Assembly: GCA_036562635.1 (NCBI GenBank)
Contig: DATCJU010000040.1
Span: 1-64,000 of the forward strand
Direction of reading: 5' to 3'
Source of the DNA: DATCJU01 sp036562635
GTDB taxonomy: Bacteria; Actinomycetota; Actinomycetes; Mycobacteriales; Pseudonocardiaceae
Length of the DNA: 64,000 bases
The position numbers and the translations under genes are program-made. A model generated the notes under the pieces. The model saw nothing but the letters and a program-made list of their open reading frames with translations. It had not been told where the DNA came from and made no database searches. Shown here piece by piece: positions 1-8,381 of this stretch; within the stretch, counting starts at the first letter, position 1; each line of letters starts with the position of its first letter.

Positions 1-632
1 AGCGTGCAGTACGCCGATCCGGTCACCGGGTCCTCCGGCACCGCGATCGCGGGATAGAAGCAGCGGCTGACGAAATCCACCCCGTCCCGGCCCTCCGCGG
101 CGGTGACGATCACGCCACGCGCCGGCACCCGGGCCAGCTCGGCCAGCACCGGGCGCAGCTCCCGGACCTGCTGCGCATCGGCCAGCTCCACGAGCACGTC
201 GAACCGGCCCCGGGCCACCGCACGCACCGTCACGTCCGGCAGCCCCGCGAGCAACTCCGGCTCCGCCTCGGCCGGGCGGGGCGGGTCGGCGGGAAAGTCC
301 AACTCCACCCAGCCGTCCGCGTCAGCCCGGCACACCAGCTCACCACTGCGCGTACGGAACCGGCGGTCACCGCCCAGGACGTGCGCGGCGGCCAGGGTGG
401 CGTGTCCGCACAGGTCCACCTCGGCGGCGGGCGTGAACCAGCGCAACGGCAGCACACCGTCCTCGTCGGCCGCCGAGAGCTCGACGAACGCGGTCTCGGA
501 GTACCCGAGCTCGGCGGCCACCGCCTGCATCCACTCCGCGTCCCGCGCCTCGGTCAGCAAGACCACACCGGCCGGATTGCCGGCGAACGCGCGGTCGGTG
601 AAGGCGTCGACGACGTGCACCTGAACAGCCAC
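1..632 (-). CDS. PhzF family epimerase/isomerase, 3' end cut by window edge
   Basis: The minus-strand frame begins at a GTG (632) and runs off the left edge after 210 codons; the family is usually 260-300 residues, so the C-terminus is missing. The N-terminal pattern VDAFTDRAFAGNPAGVV followed by ELGYSETAFVE is the hallmark of PhzF-like proteins, in which the glutamate of SETAF is the catalytic acid/base (family knowledge). A second-domain motif, FYPAIAVPEDPVTGSA, is visible near the edge. PhzF isomerises a phenazine precursor, but most actinobacterial relatives are cytoplasmic enzymes of unknown substrate, and no phenazine genes lie nearby. It is divergent from the sigma-factor gene. Start choice rests on a TAGGTT hexamer six bases upstream, suggesting a leaderless message. 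Confidence 0.85.
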   Translation of the reverse strand, partial: MAVQVHVVDAFTDRAFAGNPAGVVLLTEARDAEWMQAVAAELGYSETAFVELSAADEDGVLPLRWFTPAAEVDLCGHATLAAAHVLGGDRRFRTRSGELVCRADADGWVELDFPADPPRPAEAEPELLAGLPDVTVRAVARGRFDVLVELADAQQVRELRPVLAELARVPARGVIVTAAEGRDGVDFVSRCFYPAIAVPEDPVTGSAYCT

Positions 633-638
633 GACGGA

Positions 639-644
639 AACCTA
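639..644 (-). promoter_or_regulatory. -10 element of leaderless phzF promoter
   Basis: Minus-strand TAGGTT fits the actinobacterial -10 pattern TAnnnT and ends six bases before the GTG start. No convincing -35 is visible. Confidence 0.45.
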
Positions 645-715
645 CGCCACGCCTGCAACCCCGAGCCCGGCCGACCGCATTACCGAAGCGGAGTGATCCC
701 TTCCGAGAGGCTCAG

Positions 716-1234
716 ATGAAAAGCAAGCACGAACAGCAGTACGTCGAGTACGTGCGGCACCGCATCCCGTGGCTACGGCGGCTCGGCTACCTGCTCTGCC
801 AGGACTGGCATCGTGCCGACGACCTGGTACAGACCACCATCACCCAGCTCTACGTGCACTGGAAGCGGATCCACCGCATCGGGAACCTCGACGGATACGC
901 CCGGACCACCCTGGTGCGGACCTTCCTCAGTGAGAAGCGTCGAGCGTGGTCCTCACGTGTGGACCTGGTCCCCGAGATCACCGACAGCGGGCTCCCCCAC
1001 GAGCGAAGTACCGAGCACTGCGTCGACCGGCTCACGGTGCGCCAGGCGCTGGCCACCGTGCCCCCACGGCAACGGGCCACCCTCGTGCTGCGTTTCTACT
1101 GCGATCTCGACATCGAGCAGACCGCCGCAGTGCTCGGCTGCTCGACCGGAACAGTCAAGAGCCAGACCTCACGCGGCCTGGACGCGTTGCGGCGTGCCCT
1201 GCAGGAGTCATCCGCCCCTGTCGCCACGCACTGA
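716..1234 (+). CDS. ECF RNA polymerase sigma factor, SigE family
   Basis: A 172-residue group-4 sigma factor. Region 2 near residues 10-75 contains the DLVQTTITQLYVHW helix, and region 4 near residues 110-165 contains VPPRQRATLVLRFY followed by the helix-turn-helix ending in GTVKSQTSRGLDALR. Length and motifs fit the compact actinobacterial SigE-type ECF family. It would direct core RNA polymerase to a small regulon, possibly including its own operon. A GAGAGG sequence lies before the ATG. The next gene starts 37 bases downstream on the same strand and encodes a single-pass membrane protein, the usual place for a cognate regulator, although no anti-sigma zinc motif is visible there. Confidence 0.9.
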   Translation: MKSKHEQQYVEYVRHRIPWLRRLGYLLCQDWHRADDLVQTTITQLYVHWKRIHRIGNLDGYARTTLVRTFLSEKRRAWSSRVDLVPEITDSGLPHERSTEHCVDRLTVRQALATVPPRQRATLVLRFYCDLDIEQTAAVLGCSTGTVKSQTSRGLDALRRALQESSAPVATH

Positions 1235-1271
1235 GAACCACCCATCAACAGGGAAGACAGGAGAGGAAGAG

Positions 1272-2585
1272 ATGGACGAGCACACCACGAAGTCCATGCT
1301 CGAAAGGATGGTCGAGGACGAGCCGCCGAACACTGCGGTGAGCGTCCAGCAGGCCATCACCACTGGTCGTCGGCGCATCTTCCGCCGGCGGCTGGCCACA
1401 GCGGGTGTCGCCGCGGCAGTGGTCTGCGGGGTCGTCGGCGGGGCCACCTACGTCAACACAACCCTGAGTGGGGACCAGAACACCACCACGGTCGCCGCGG
1501 CGTCCGGCTTTGCCCTGGCCGAGGCCCCGGCCTCCTTCGACCCGAAGGTGCGGTTCGCCGACTTCGGGTGGCTGCCCGGGGAGTTCACCGAGCGGACGGT
1601 GTACCACCGCACCGACTGGCTCGAGGTGCACGCCGGCCCGCAGGGCAGCCGGGGCCTGGACCTGGCCGACACCCTCGCCCTGGAGGACCTCAGCGGCCAC
1701 GGCGTCACCCTCCGGGTGCAGCCGCGGGGCGCCGAGTTCCACGGCTACCTCCAGGAGGTCCACAAGCCCCTGCCCTTCGAGGGCCGCCAGAACGGCGGGA
1801 AGGAGGTGGAGCGCTACCCGAACTTCCGCTACGAGTTCGAGGACGCTCCCGCGGTGAACGGGGCGGCCGCGCAGTGGGTGACGCTCACCGGGTACGAGCG
1901 TGATGGGCAGTTCACCCCGGCCGAGCCGGATCCCGACATCGTCATGCTGCGCTGGCAGTACGCCCCCGAGGCCTGGGCCAGTATCACGGTGAGCCGGGCC
2001 CGACTGAAGCCGAACTACCCGGCCTGGGCGCAGGGTGACCTGCGTGAGCTGGCGCACCGGGTGGCCAGCTCGGTGCGGTTCGGCCTCACCGAGACGCTGC
2101 CCCTGCCGATCCAGCTGAAGCAGCTGCCGGACCTGCCGCTCGCCTCGGTCTACTACCTGGACGGCCAGGTGCACCCCGACTCGCCGCAGTCCGACTCGAG
2201 CATGCGGGAGGACCGCCGCGCCCTGCGGGTCTCCGTCACGTTCAAGGGTGGTGAGGGCCCCAAGGGCAAGGCGCAGACCCTGAACGTGAGCGCGTCGATG
2301 TGGACGTACGTGAACTGGGACCCGCGTAAGCCGCAGTTCGCGCCGAACACCGAGGTCGCCGGCCGTCCGGCCTCCTACCAGGGCCCGGACGAGCTGAACG
2401 CCAACGAGCACCTGCTCATCGTGGAGGGCCCGGGCGACTGGACCGGCAGCGTGGCCGTGGCCACCCCCGAGGGGGCGGGTTCCCCGAAGCTGGAGCCGTC
2501 CCGGGAGGCCCTGGAGAAGGTGTACCGCGAGATCTCGTTCGCTGAGCTCGACCGCAACACCTGGTTCGCGAACCCGCTGGGCTGA
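1272..2585 (+). CDS. Single-pass membrane protein paired with the ECF sigma factor
   Basis: This 437-residue protein has a short charged cytoplasmic N-terminus (about 38 residues), one transmembrane segment at about 39-60 (LATAGVAAAVVCGVVGG) and a long extracytoplasmic domain rich in Trp and Pro. The arrangement suits a transmembrane sensor or anti-sigma factor for the upstream sigma gene, but I see no HxxxCxxC zinc motif and no recognised sensor domain, so this role rests on gene order only. The ATG at 1272 follows a GGAGAGGAAGAG ribosome-binding site. Downstream is a strong terminator, so the sigma factor and this gene look like a two-gene unit. Product function unknown. Confidence 0.75.
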   Translation: MDEHTTKSMLERMVEDEPPNTAVSVQQAITTGRRRIFRRRLATAGVAAAVVCGVVGGATYVNTTLSGDQNTTTVAAASGFALAEAPASFDPKVRFADFGWLPGEFTERTVYHRTDWLEVHAGPQGSRGLDLADTLALEDLSGHGVTLRVQPRGAEFHGYLQEVHKPLPFEGRQNGGKEVERYPNFRYEFEDAPAVNGAAAQWVTLTGYERDGQFTPAEPDPDIVMLRWQYAPEAWASITVSRARLKPNYPAWAQGDLRELAHRVASSVRFGLTETLPLPIQLKQLPDLPLASVYYLDGQVHPDSPQSDSSMREDRRALRVSVTFKGGEGPKGKAQTLNVSASMWTYVNWDPRKPQFAPNTEVAGRPASYQGPDELNANEHLLIVEGPGDWTGSVAVATPEGAGSPKLEPSREALEKVYREISFAELDRNTWFANPLG

Positions 2586-2632
2586 GCACGGGGACGACCG
2601 AGCCCCGCTGAGCCGAGCGAGCCCTCCTGACA

Positions 2633-2671
2633 CCGGTGCCGCGCTTCCCTACAAGGGGAGCGCGGCACCGG
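2633..2671 (+). terminator. Strong hairpin terminator after sigma-factor operon
   Basis: A 17-bp stem (one G-T pair) starts CCGGTGCCGCGC, has a TACAA loop and is followed by CCTTTCGG. It sits 48 bases after the membrane-protein stop. Confidence 0.85.
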
Positions 2672-2733
2672 CCTTTCGGGGGCATCCGTCCCGGAGGGCG
2701 CGTCGCCCGGCTGACGTGGTGGACGACCACGAC

Positions 2734-2739
2734 TAACCT
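2734..2739 (+). promoter_or_regulatory. -10 element of leaderless thioesterase promoter
   Basis: TAACCT ends seven bases before the GTG at 2747; no ribosome-binding site is present, which supports leaderless translation. Confidence 0.5.
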
Positions 2740-2746
2740 GCCTTGC

Positions 2747-3121
2747 GTGAGTCTGGTCACGGGTCTGAACGCCACGGTGCGGATCACCGTGGATCTCGCG
2801 GACACCGCCACGGCGGTGGGCAGCGGCGACGTCCCGGTGCTCGCCACCCCGCGCCTGCTCGCCCTGGCCGAGGCGGCCACCGTGGCCGCGATCAACCGGT
2901 TCGTCCCGGCCGAACAGACCACGGTGGGTCACCGGGTGACGTTGGAGCACCTGCGCCCCACCCCGGTCGGTGGCCAGGTCGCGGTACGAGCCGTCCTGAC
3001 CGAGGTCGACGGGCGGCGGTTGCGTTTCGAGGTCACCGCCCGCGACGGTGAGGACGAACTGGTGGGCCGGGGTGAGATCACCCGGGTGCTGGTCGACCGC
3101 GCCGCGTTCGTCGGGGTCTGA
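2747..3121 (+). CDS. FlK-like hotdog-fold thioesterase
   Basis: A 124-residue single hotdog-domain protein. T34, E42 and H68 reproduce the spacing of the catalytic Thr42/Glu50/His76 triad of fluoroacetyl-CoA thioesterase FlK (8 and 26 residues apart), in LATPRLLALAEAAT and TLEHLRPTPVG. Most chromosomal relatives hydrolyse unknown short acyl-CoAs and probably act as housekeeping thioesterases; resistance to fluoroacetate should not be assumed. The frame could be extended upstream to 2636, but that would run through the terminator, and the GTG at 2747 has a leaderless -10 just ahead of it. Cytoplasmic. The gene ends nine bases from the convergent membrane-protein gene. Confidence 0.8.
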   Translation: MSLVTGLNATVRITVDLADTATAVGSGDVPVLATPRLLALAEAATVAAINRFVPAEQTTVGHRVTLEHLRPTPVGGQVAVRAVLTEVDGRRLRFEVTARDGEDELVGRGEITRVLVDRAAFVGV

Positions 3122-3130
3122 GCGACCGGG

Positions 3131-3841
3131 TCAGGGCGAGGCGGCCACGGGCACGGTGTGCTGCCGCCGCCCCGGGCGTTCCCGCCGCTCCCAACGCCGA
3201 CGGAGCGCCAACCAGACGAACAGCACGAGCAGCGAGGTCACCGGGAACGGGTGGCCCATCGCGGTCCCGACCGCGATGTCGACCAGCGGGGCGGCGACCG
3301 TCGCGACGAACACCGGTGTCGGTGCGGTGGGGAGCTTCGGTGCCCGCCCGCCCGCGCCGGTGCTCCAGGGAGTGCGTGACCACGGCTTGGCCACCGAGAG
3401 CCAGGCCTGGAACGCGATCGCCCCCGCCATGGACGCCGTGCCCACCAGCTGCAGCGGGGACACCGGGGTCGCCACCCCGGCCCGGGCCGCCTCGGCGGAG
3501 TGCTCCAGGACACCGGACAGCACGAAGATGCCCGCGTACAGCTGCACCAGCGTGATGGCGAACTTCGCCAGGACCCACCAGTGCCGGAAGAACCCCCAGG
3601 GCGTCGCGGCCGCGAGCATGAACCCGGTGAACGCCGAGGCGTTGGCCAGGGGCGCCAGCAGGCTGGTGTCCAGCACCCGGGCCATGGACGTCGCGCCGAC
3701 CCGCATGGCCGGGTCCTCGGTGAACAGAGCCACCGTCATCAGCACGAAGAGCGCCAGTGCCTGACTCATCCAGCCGACCGACGTGACCACGTGCAACCAC
3801 ACCGCGGCCTGCCGCCATCGCTTGGATGTCGTAGTCGTCAC
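3131..3841 (-). CDS. Four-helix-type integral membrane protein of unknown function
   Basis: A 236-residue hydrophobic protein with several predicted membrane helices: AAVWLHVVTSVGWMSQALALFV-type segment near residues 10-32, others near 55-80, 85-110, 140-160 and 195-225. The WLHV...GWM opening resembles DUF2269-like predicted membrane proteins, a weak match made by eye. The C-terminus is Arg-rich and cytoplasmic. The GTG at 3841 starts VTTTTSKRW just before the first helix; a longer frame reaching 3910 adds a non-hydrophobic, arginine-rich stretch and is less likely. It is convergent with the thioesterase gene with almost no gap. No enzyme motif is visible. Confidence 0.65.
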   Translation of the reverse strand: MTTTTSKRWRQAAVWLHVVTSVGWMSQALALFVLMTVALFTEDPAMRVGATSMARVLDTSLLAPLANASAFTGFMLAAATPWGFFRHWWVLAKFAITLVQLYAGIFVLSGVLEHSAEAARAGVATPVSPLQLVGTASMAGAIAFQAWLSVAKPWSRTPWSTGAGGRAPKLPTAPTPVFVATVAAPLVDIAVGTAMGHPFPVTSLLVLFVWLALRRRWERRERPGRRQHTVPVAASP

Positions 3842-4168
3842 TCTTTCGACCCTGTCGGACGGGGCCCGCGCACACCTCGGGTGAAGCCCCAGGCCGTCCC
3901 TGGTTCCCACCTCAGGGATGTCAGGGAGCTGTGACCCTTACCACCCGCACCGCACCGAGGAGCACCCCACCCGACACCGTGGTGATCTTCGTCACGAAGT
4001 GCGGCTCGACGGTCCTTTGGGCGTGCGTCACCGCGCCGCCCCGCCCACCCCGAGGTGTCCGAACCCCGGCAGGGGGTCGTACGGGCGACGGCGCCCCGGA
4101 ACACCGCCCTCCTCTCCCGCCCTCGACACCGAGGGAGGGAGAGGAGGACAAAGTCGGACAAGGAAAGT
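3842..4168. other. Non-coding stretch between membrane protein and tRNA-Tyr
   Basis: No convincing gene is seen; the open frames here have poor codon structure and overlap the tRNA or its terminator. It contains TGTGACCCTTACCAC at 3930-3944, which recurs exactly in inverted orientation at 37484-37498. The promoter of the gene starting at 3841 presumably lies here. Confidence 0.5.
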
Positions 4169-4198
4169 GCCCCTGATCCGTTTTCGCAGATCAGGGGC
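4169..4198 (-). terminator. Terminator after tRNA-Tyr
   Basis: A perfect 10-bp stem, GCCCCTGATC with GATCAGGGGC, and a 10-base loop; on the minus strand it is followed by ACTTTCC. It starts 13 bases after the tRNA 3' end. Confidence 0.85.
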
Positions 4199-4210
4199 CC
4201 TTTCCTGGTG

Positions 4211-4293
4211 TGGCAGGTGTAGGATTCGAACCTACGTAGGCGTACGCCGACGGATTTACAGTCCGCTCCCTTTGGCCGCTCGGGCAACCTGCC
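4211..4293 (-). tRNA. tRNA-Tyr (GTA)
   Basis: An 83-nt type II tRNA. The acceptor stem pairs GGCAGGT with ACCTGCC and A is the discriminator base. The anticodon loop reads CTGTAAA with GTA at the anticodon position. The variable arm, with a TCGGCGTACGCCTACG hairpin, is long as expected for bacterial tRNA-Tyr. The T arm contains GGTTCGAATCC. The 3' CCA is not encoded. Confidence 0.97.
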
Positions 4294-4448
4294 GTTCGCG
4301 TCCCTCATCGGGTTGCGGCACAGAGAATACACACCCATGGCCACCAAGTTCCAATCGCCCCCGACCAGGTAGCGTGCTCGCAGGTGAAGCGGCCGGTGGA
4401 CACCGGTCGCGACCTCGACAGACCCGAACAGGAAAGGTGCGTTCACAG

Positions 4449-4940
4449 GTGGCGGACCCCTCGTTCGACATCGTCAGCAAGGTCAACCGGCAAGAGGTCG
4501 ACAACGCGCTGAACCAGGCGGCCAAGGAGCTGTCCACCCGCTTCGACTTCCGGGGGACCGGGGCGCAGATCGCCTGGGCCGGCGAGGAGGCGGTGACCAT
4601 CCAGGCGGAGACCGAGGAGCGCTGCCGGGCCGCGATCGACGTGTTCAAGGAGAAGCTCGTCAAGCGGGGTGTCTCCCTGAAGGCGTTCGACGTGGGCGAC
4701 CCGGCGCCGTCCGGCAAGGTCTACAAGGTCACCGGGAAGATCGTCCAGGGCATCGCGCCGGACAAGGCCAAGCAGATCGCCAAGACCATCCGCGACGAGG
4801 GCCCCAAGGGTGTGCAGGCGCAGATCCAGGGGGACCAGCTCCGGGTGTCCGGCAAGAAGAAGGACCACCTGCAGGAGGTCATCGCCCTGCTGAAGAGCAA
4901 GGACTTCGGCATCGCCCTGCAGTTCACCAACTACCGCTGA
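4449..4940 (+). CDS. yajQ: YajQ family nucleotide-binding protein
   Basis: A 163-residue soluble protein that matches YajQ over its whole length: [19 protein letters not shown] at the start, STRFDFRGT, and a C-terminal [15 protein letters not shown]. YajQ has two ferredoxin-like domains. Some homologues bind cyclic di-GMP and tune transcription (known for Xanthomonas); the role in actinobacteria is not established. The start is the GTG at 4449, which follows an AGGAAAGG ribosome-binding site; a longer frame from 3918 runs through the tRNA gene and is rejected. It is followed by a large inverted repeat and is transcribed alone. Confidence 0.93.
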   Translation: MADPSFDIVSKVNRQEVDNALNQAAKELSTRFDFRGTGAQIAWAGEEAVTIQAETEERCRAAIDVFKEKLVKRGVSLKAFDVGDPAPSGKVYKVTGKIVQGIAPDKAKQIAKTIRDEGPKGVQAQIQGDQLRVSGKKKDHLQEVIALLKSKDFGIALQFTNYR

Positions 4941-4964
4941 CCCGGCCCGTCCAGCCCCGACGTC

Positions 4965-5028
4965 CCGCCGACCGGGCGATCGCCCACGTGGCCCCGAGGC
5001 CCACGAGGTGGCCCTCCCCGGTCGGCGG
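4965..5028 (+). terminator. Large inverted repeat after yajQ
   Basis: CCGCCGACCGGG at 4965-4976 pairs with CCCGGTCGGCGG at 5017-5028, and the loop itself has GGCC-containing repeats. The remaining 5029-5258 before rfbA has no supported gene and presumably holds the rfbA promoter. Confidence 0.65.
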
Positions 5029-5258
5029 TCCGCCTCCGACCTGCTCCCCGAGGTGGACGCGACGGTGCCAGGATGGAGCCGGCGCCGCGGTCGACCTGGT
5101 CACCGGAACGGGTTACGGTGCCCAGGCGTGAAACCGGTGCGCGACGACGGAGACGGGAGACGACGAACGGGGTCGTGATCGGCCGGGCGGACCGCACGGC
5201 CACCCCGCCGCCCGGGAACCGGACCGGCCCGTCATCGACATCGACCACCACTGAGCCC

Positions 5259-5264
5259 AGGAGG
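5259..5264 (+). promoter_or_regulatory. rfbA ribosome-binding site that decides a TTG start
   Basis: AGGAGG lies one base from an in-frame GTG (5266) but seven bases from TTG (5272). Spacing favours TTG. Confidence 0.75.
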
Positions 5265-5271
5265 AGTGACG

Positions 5272-6153
5272 TTGAGGGGGATCGTCCTCGCCGGCGGCAG
5301 TGGCACCCGGCTGTACCCGCTCACCCAGGCGGTGTCCAAGCAGCTGCTGCCCGTCTACGACAAGCCGATGATCTACTACCCCCTGTCGGTGCTGATGCTG
5401 GCCGGCATCCGGGAGATCCTCGTCATCTCCACCCCGCAGGACCTGCCGCTGTTCCGGCGGCTGTTGGGGGACGGCTCGCACCTGGGGCTGCGCCTGGAGT
5501 ACGCCGAGCAGCCGCAGCCCAACGGCCTGGCCGAGGCGTTCGTCATCGGCGCCGACTTCATCGGCGACGAGAACGTGGCCCTCGTGTTGGGGGACAACAT
5601 CTTCTACGGGCAGGGTTTCTCCCGGCTGCTGCAGCAGCACGCGGCCGGTGTCGACGGGTGTGTGCTCTTCGGCTACCCGGTGAAGGACCCCGAACGCTAC
5701 GGCGTGGGTGAGGTCGACGCCGACGGCAACCTGATCTCCATCGAGGAGAAACCGGCCCACCCCAGGTCGAACCGGGCGATCACCGGCCTGTACTTCTACG
5801 ACAACCAGGTCGTGGAGATCGCCAAGAACCTGACGCCCTCGGCCCGCGGGGAACTGGAGATCACCGACGTCAACCTCACCTACCTGCGGCAGGGCCGGGC
5901 CAAGCTGGTCGACCTCGGGCGCGGGTTCGCCTGGCTGGACACCGGCACCCACGACTCGCTGCTGGAGGCCGGGCAGTTCGTGCAGGTGCTGGAACACCGC
6001 CAGGGGGTGCGTATCGCCTGCCTGGAGGAGATCGCCCTGCGCATGGGCTACATCGACGCCGACACCTGCTACGCCCTGGGCGCCAAGCTCGCCAAGTCCG
6101 GCTACGGCGAGTACGTGATGGAGGTGGCCCGGGCCGCCGGCGCCACGGGCTGA
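5272..6153 (+). CDS. rfbA: Glucose-1-phosphate thymidylyltransferase
   Basis: Catalyses dTTP + glucose-1-phosphate to dTDP-glucose + PPi, the first step towards dTDP-L-rhamnose and other deoxysugars. The 293-residue protein opens with [18 protein letters not shown], the nucleotide-binding signature, followed by [30 protein letters not shown] metal-site residues and [20 protein letters not shown]. Length is normal for RmlA/RfbA. The TTG at 5272 gives the standard N-terminus and correct ribosome spacing; the GTG at 5266 would add two residues. No other dTDP-sugar gene is in the window, so the rest of the pathway must be elsewhere; in actinomycetes dTDP-rhamnose links arabinogalactan to peptidoglycan. 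Confidence 0.95.
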   Translation: MRGIVLAGGSGTRLYPLTQAVSKQLLPVYDKPMIYYPLSVLMLAGIREILVISTPQDLPLFRRLLGDGSHLGLRLEYAEQPQPNGLAEAFVIGADFIGDENVALVLGDNIFYGQGFSRLLQQHAAGVDGCVLFGYPVKDPERYGVGEVDADGNLISIEEKPAHPRSNRAITGLYFYDNQVVEIAKNLTPSARGELEITDVNLTYLRQGRAKLVDLGRGFAWLDTGTHDSLLEAGQFVQVLEHRQGVRIACLEEIALRMGYIDADTCYALGAKLAKSGYGEYVMEVARAAGATG

Positions 6154-6172
6154 CCGGACGCTGCTCCGGCCG

Positions 6173-6230
6173 CGGGGGCGTTCCCGACGGTCGAGGGTCC
6201 GACCGGGACTCGGCGTCGGCTCCGCCCCCG
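6173..6230. terminator. Hairpin region between convergent rfbA and htpX
   Basis: CGGGGGCG (6173-6180) pairs with CGCCCCCG (6223-6230), enclosing a second hairpin CGGTCG/CGACCG (6188-6205). Probably works in both directions. Confidence 0.45.
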
Positions 6231-6237
6231 GCGGGGC

Positions 6238-7104
6238 TCACCAGTTCAGTCCGCGACCGGCCATCTCCTCCAGCCGACGGATCCGGTCCGGGATCGGCGG
6301 GTGGGTGGAGAACAACCGGGTGAACTGCTCCCCCGGCCGGAACGGGTTGGCGATCATCAGGTGCGACTGGGAGACCAGCCGGGGTTCCGGGGGCAGTGGT
6401 GCGGCCTGCGTGCCCAGTTCCAGTTTGCGCAGCGCGGAGGCCAGCGCGAGCGGGTCCCCGGTCAGGCCGGCACCGTCCGCGTCGGCCTGGTACTCCCGGG
6501 ACCGGCTGACCGCCAGCCGGATGATGCCGGCCGCCACCGGACCCAGGAGCGCGATCAGCAGCAGCGCCAGCGGGTTGGGCCGTTCGTCGTCCCCGCCGAA
6601 ACCGCCGACGAACACGGCGATGTTGGCCAGGAAGGTGACCACGGCGGCCAGGGCGCCGGCCACCGACGAGATGAGGATGTCGCGGTTGTAGACGTGGGCC
6701 AGCTCGTGCCCGAGCACCGCACGCAGTTCCCGTTCGTCCAGCAGCCGCAGGATGCCCGTCGTGCAGCACACGGCAGCGTGCCGGGGGTTACGCCCGGTGG
6801 CGAAGGCGTTGGGCGCCTCGGTGGGGCTCAGGTACAGCCGGGGCATGGGCTGGCGGGCCGAGACGGCCAGCTCCCGCACGATCCGGTACAGCACCGGCTG
6901 CTCCGCCTCCGACACCGGGTAGGCCCGCATGGCACGCAGGGCCAGTCGGTCGGAGTTGAAGTAGGCGTAGGCGTTCACCCCCAGCGCCACCACCAGGCCG
7001 ACGACCAGGGCACCGCGCCCGAAGAACGAACTGATCAGGACGATCAGTGCGCTCAGCCCTCCGAGCAGCAACGCGGTCTTCAGGCCGTTGTAGTGCTTGT
7101 GCAC
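6238..7104 (-). CDS. htpX: Membrane zinc metalloprotease HtpX (M48B)
   Basis: A 288-residue integral membrane protease of the HtpX family. Two N-terminal helices lie at about 10-50. The zinc motif HELAH is at residues 133-137, with the third ligand expected in [11 protein letters not shown] near 203. Two more helices lie between them ([20 protein letters not shown] and [17 protein letters not shown]). [19 protein letters not shown] is typical of the family. HtpX degrades damaged membrane proteins under envelope stress. GTG start at 7104 with GGAGG ten bases upstream. It lies 96 bases downstream of the NuoI-like gene on the same strand and may be read with the mini-cluster. In M. tuberculosis htpX (Rv0563) sits beside menJ and grcC1. 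Confidence 0.95.
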   Translation of the reverse strand: MHKHYNGLKTALLLGGLSALIVLISSFFGRGALVVGLVVALGVNAYAYFNSDRLALRAMRAYPVSEAEQPVLYRIVRELAVSARQPMPRLYLSPTEAPNAFATGRNPRHAAVCCTTGILRLLDERELRAVLGHELAHVYNRDILISSVAGALAAVVTFLANIAVFVGGFGGDDERPNPLALLLIALLGPVAAGIIRLAVSRSREYQADADGAGLTGDPLALASALRKLELGTQAAPLPPEPRLVSQSHLMIANPFRPGEQFTRLFSTHPPIPDRIRRLEEMAGRGLNW

Positions 7105-7200
7105 GTCGGTATCGCCTCCGTGGGCCGGTGACGGCGCGGTCGGGGCAGCACGTCGTCGGGCTCCGACCGGTCCGACTGCCCGGATCGCTGCATACGCACG

Positions 7201-7731
7201 TCAGAACGGCCGAGGTGACCGCGAAGTTCCTGGTCGCGGCCGCGCCCCCACCGCTCCCCTGCCGTGCGGTCCGGGGCGACCCGCGCCACCACCCCGTGGG
7301 GTGGCTTCCGGCGCCGGCTCGGCCGCGGGGTCCAGCGGCGGCGGAGGTGGCACGTCGGCCACCCACGCGCCCAGCCGGTCCCGCTCCTGCACCAGGTCGA
7401 CCACCGCGCCGTCCCCGTCGGGGGTACCCGTTCCCGGGTAACCGAACTCGGGTGCCCAGTGCAGCGCGTCGAACGGGCAGACCTCGATACAGATACCGCA
7501 GTACAGACAGAGCCCGTAGTCGATGGCGAACCGGTCCAGGACGTTGCGCTGCCGGGGCCGGGCGGCGCCGGGCTGCTGCACCGTCTCGGTGTGCGACTCG
7601 ATGTGGATGCACCAGTCGGGGCACTCCCGTGCACACAACATGCACACCGTGCAGTTGGCCTCCAGCAGCGCGATCACCCCGCGCGAACGCGGGGGCAGCT
7701 CCGGGCGCGGCCGGGGGGACTTCTCCGTCAT
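7201..7731 (-). CDS. NuoI-like 2x[4Fe-4S] ferredoxin-type protein of the mini-cluster
   Basis: A 176-residue protein with two intact CxxCxxCxxxCP motifs, [12 protein letters not shown] and [12 protein letters not shown], as in the complex I subunit NuoI. It is distinct from the true NuoI of the main operon: it lacks the N-terminal membrane-associating helix and has a long Pro/Gly/Arg-rich C-terminal tail (roughly the last 70 residues) that looks disordered. Start ATG 7731 overlaps the stop of the NuoC-like gene by four bases (ATGA), so the two are translationally coupled. It presumably carries electrons between the NuoB-like partner and an unknown donor or acceptor; no membrane or NuoD subunit is nearby. 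Confidence 0.8.
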   Translation of the reverse strand: MTEKSPRPRPELPPRSRGVIALLEANCTVCMLCARECPDWCIHIESHTETVQQPGAARPRQRNVLDRFAIDYGLCLYCGICIEVCPFDALHWAPEFGYPGTGTPDGDGAVVDLVQERDRLGAWVADVPPPPPLDPAAEPAPEATPRGGGAGRPGPHGRGAVGARPRPGTSRSPRPF

Positions 7732-8381
7732 CGCTCTCCCTGCGTGCTCTGCGGGACACCGGTGGTCGACCCGGAGTCGGGGGCCGGGGACGCGCCGTCC
7801 GTCTCCTCCGCACGGCGCGGTCCCCACTCAGGACCGGGCACACCGGGCGGGGCCAGTCGCCGCCGGCTGGGGGCGGCGCTCCGGTCCTCCCCGGGTTCCA
7901 GTCGTCCCGGCCACGGCCGCACCACCCGGGAGGCCAGCACGAAGTCCTTGCGCAACGGGTGTCCGAGGAACGACTCGGACAGCAGCAGCCGACGCGGGTC
8001 GGGGTGCCCGGTCAGCTCGATGCCGAACATCTCGGCGGTCTCGCGCTCGTGCCAGGCCGCACCGGCCCACACCGAGGCCAGGCTGGGCAGCGCCTGTCCG
8101 GCGGCGACCTGGGTGCGCAGCAGGAGGCCGCGCCAACCCTCGGGGTGCACCACGTGTGCGGTCACCGTGTGCCGTTCCCCGACCGCCCCGGGCCGACCGG
8201 CGTCCTCGGCCCCGAGCCAGTCGAACGCCACACAGCCCAGCTCGTCCCGGGCGGTGCGGGCGGTCTCCTCCCACCGCGCGAGGTCCACCTCCACCCAGGC
8301 CTGCCCGAAGGCGGTGCCCAGCCGGGCCTCGGGGACCAGCGCGACGAGTCGCTCGGCGAGCTGCAGGTCACCGGCGCTCAC
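7728..8381 (-). CDS. NuoC-like (30-kDa subunit) protein of the mini-cluster
   Basis: A 217-residue protein with the 30-kDa complex I signature in its second half: [20 protein letters not shown] followed by [16 protein letters not shown]. Compared with the main NuoC (281 residues) it has a shorter N-terminus and a Pro/Arg-rich C-terminal tail. NuoC shapes the docking surface for NuoD and NuoB/I in complex I. It overlaps its neighbours by four bases on each side (8378-8381 and 7728-7731), giving a tight B-C-I order. The missing NuoD-like catalytic partner is the main oddity. Confidence 0.82.
   Translation of the reverse strand: MSAGDLQLAERLVALVPEARLGTAFGQAWVEVDLARWEETARTARDELGCVAFDWLGAEDAGRPGAVGERHTVTAHVVHPEGWRGLLLRTQVAAGQALPSLASVWAGAAWHERETAEMFGIELTGHPDPRRLLLSESFLGHPLRKDFVLASRVVRPWPGRLEPGEDRSAAPSRRRLAPPGVPGPEWGPRRAEETDGASPAPDSGSTTGVPQSTQGER

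Noticed and set aside
3931..4176. 81-codon plus-strand frame before the tRNA
   Set aside because: Low-complexity Pro/Arg-rich translation, no ribosome site, overlaps the tRNA terminator.
3918..4448. Long plus-strand frame continuous with yajQ
   Set aside because: It passes through tRNA-Tyr and its terminator.
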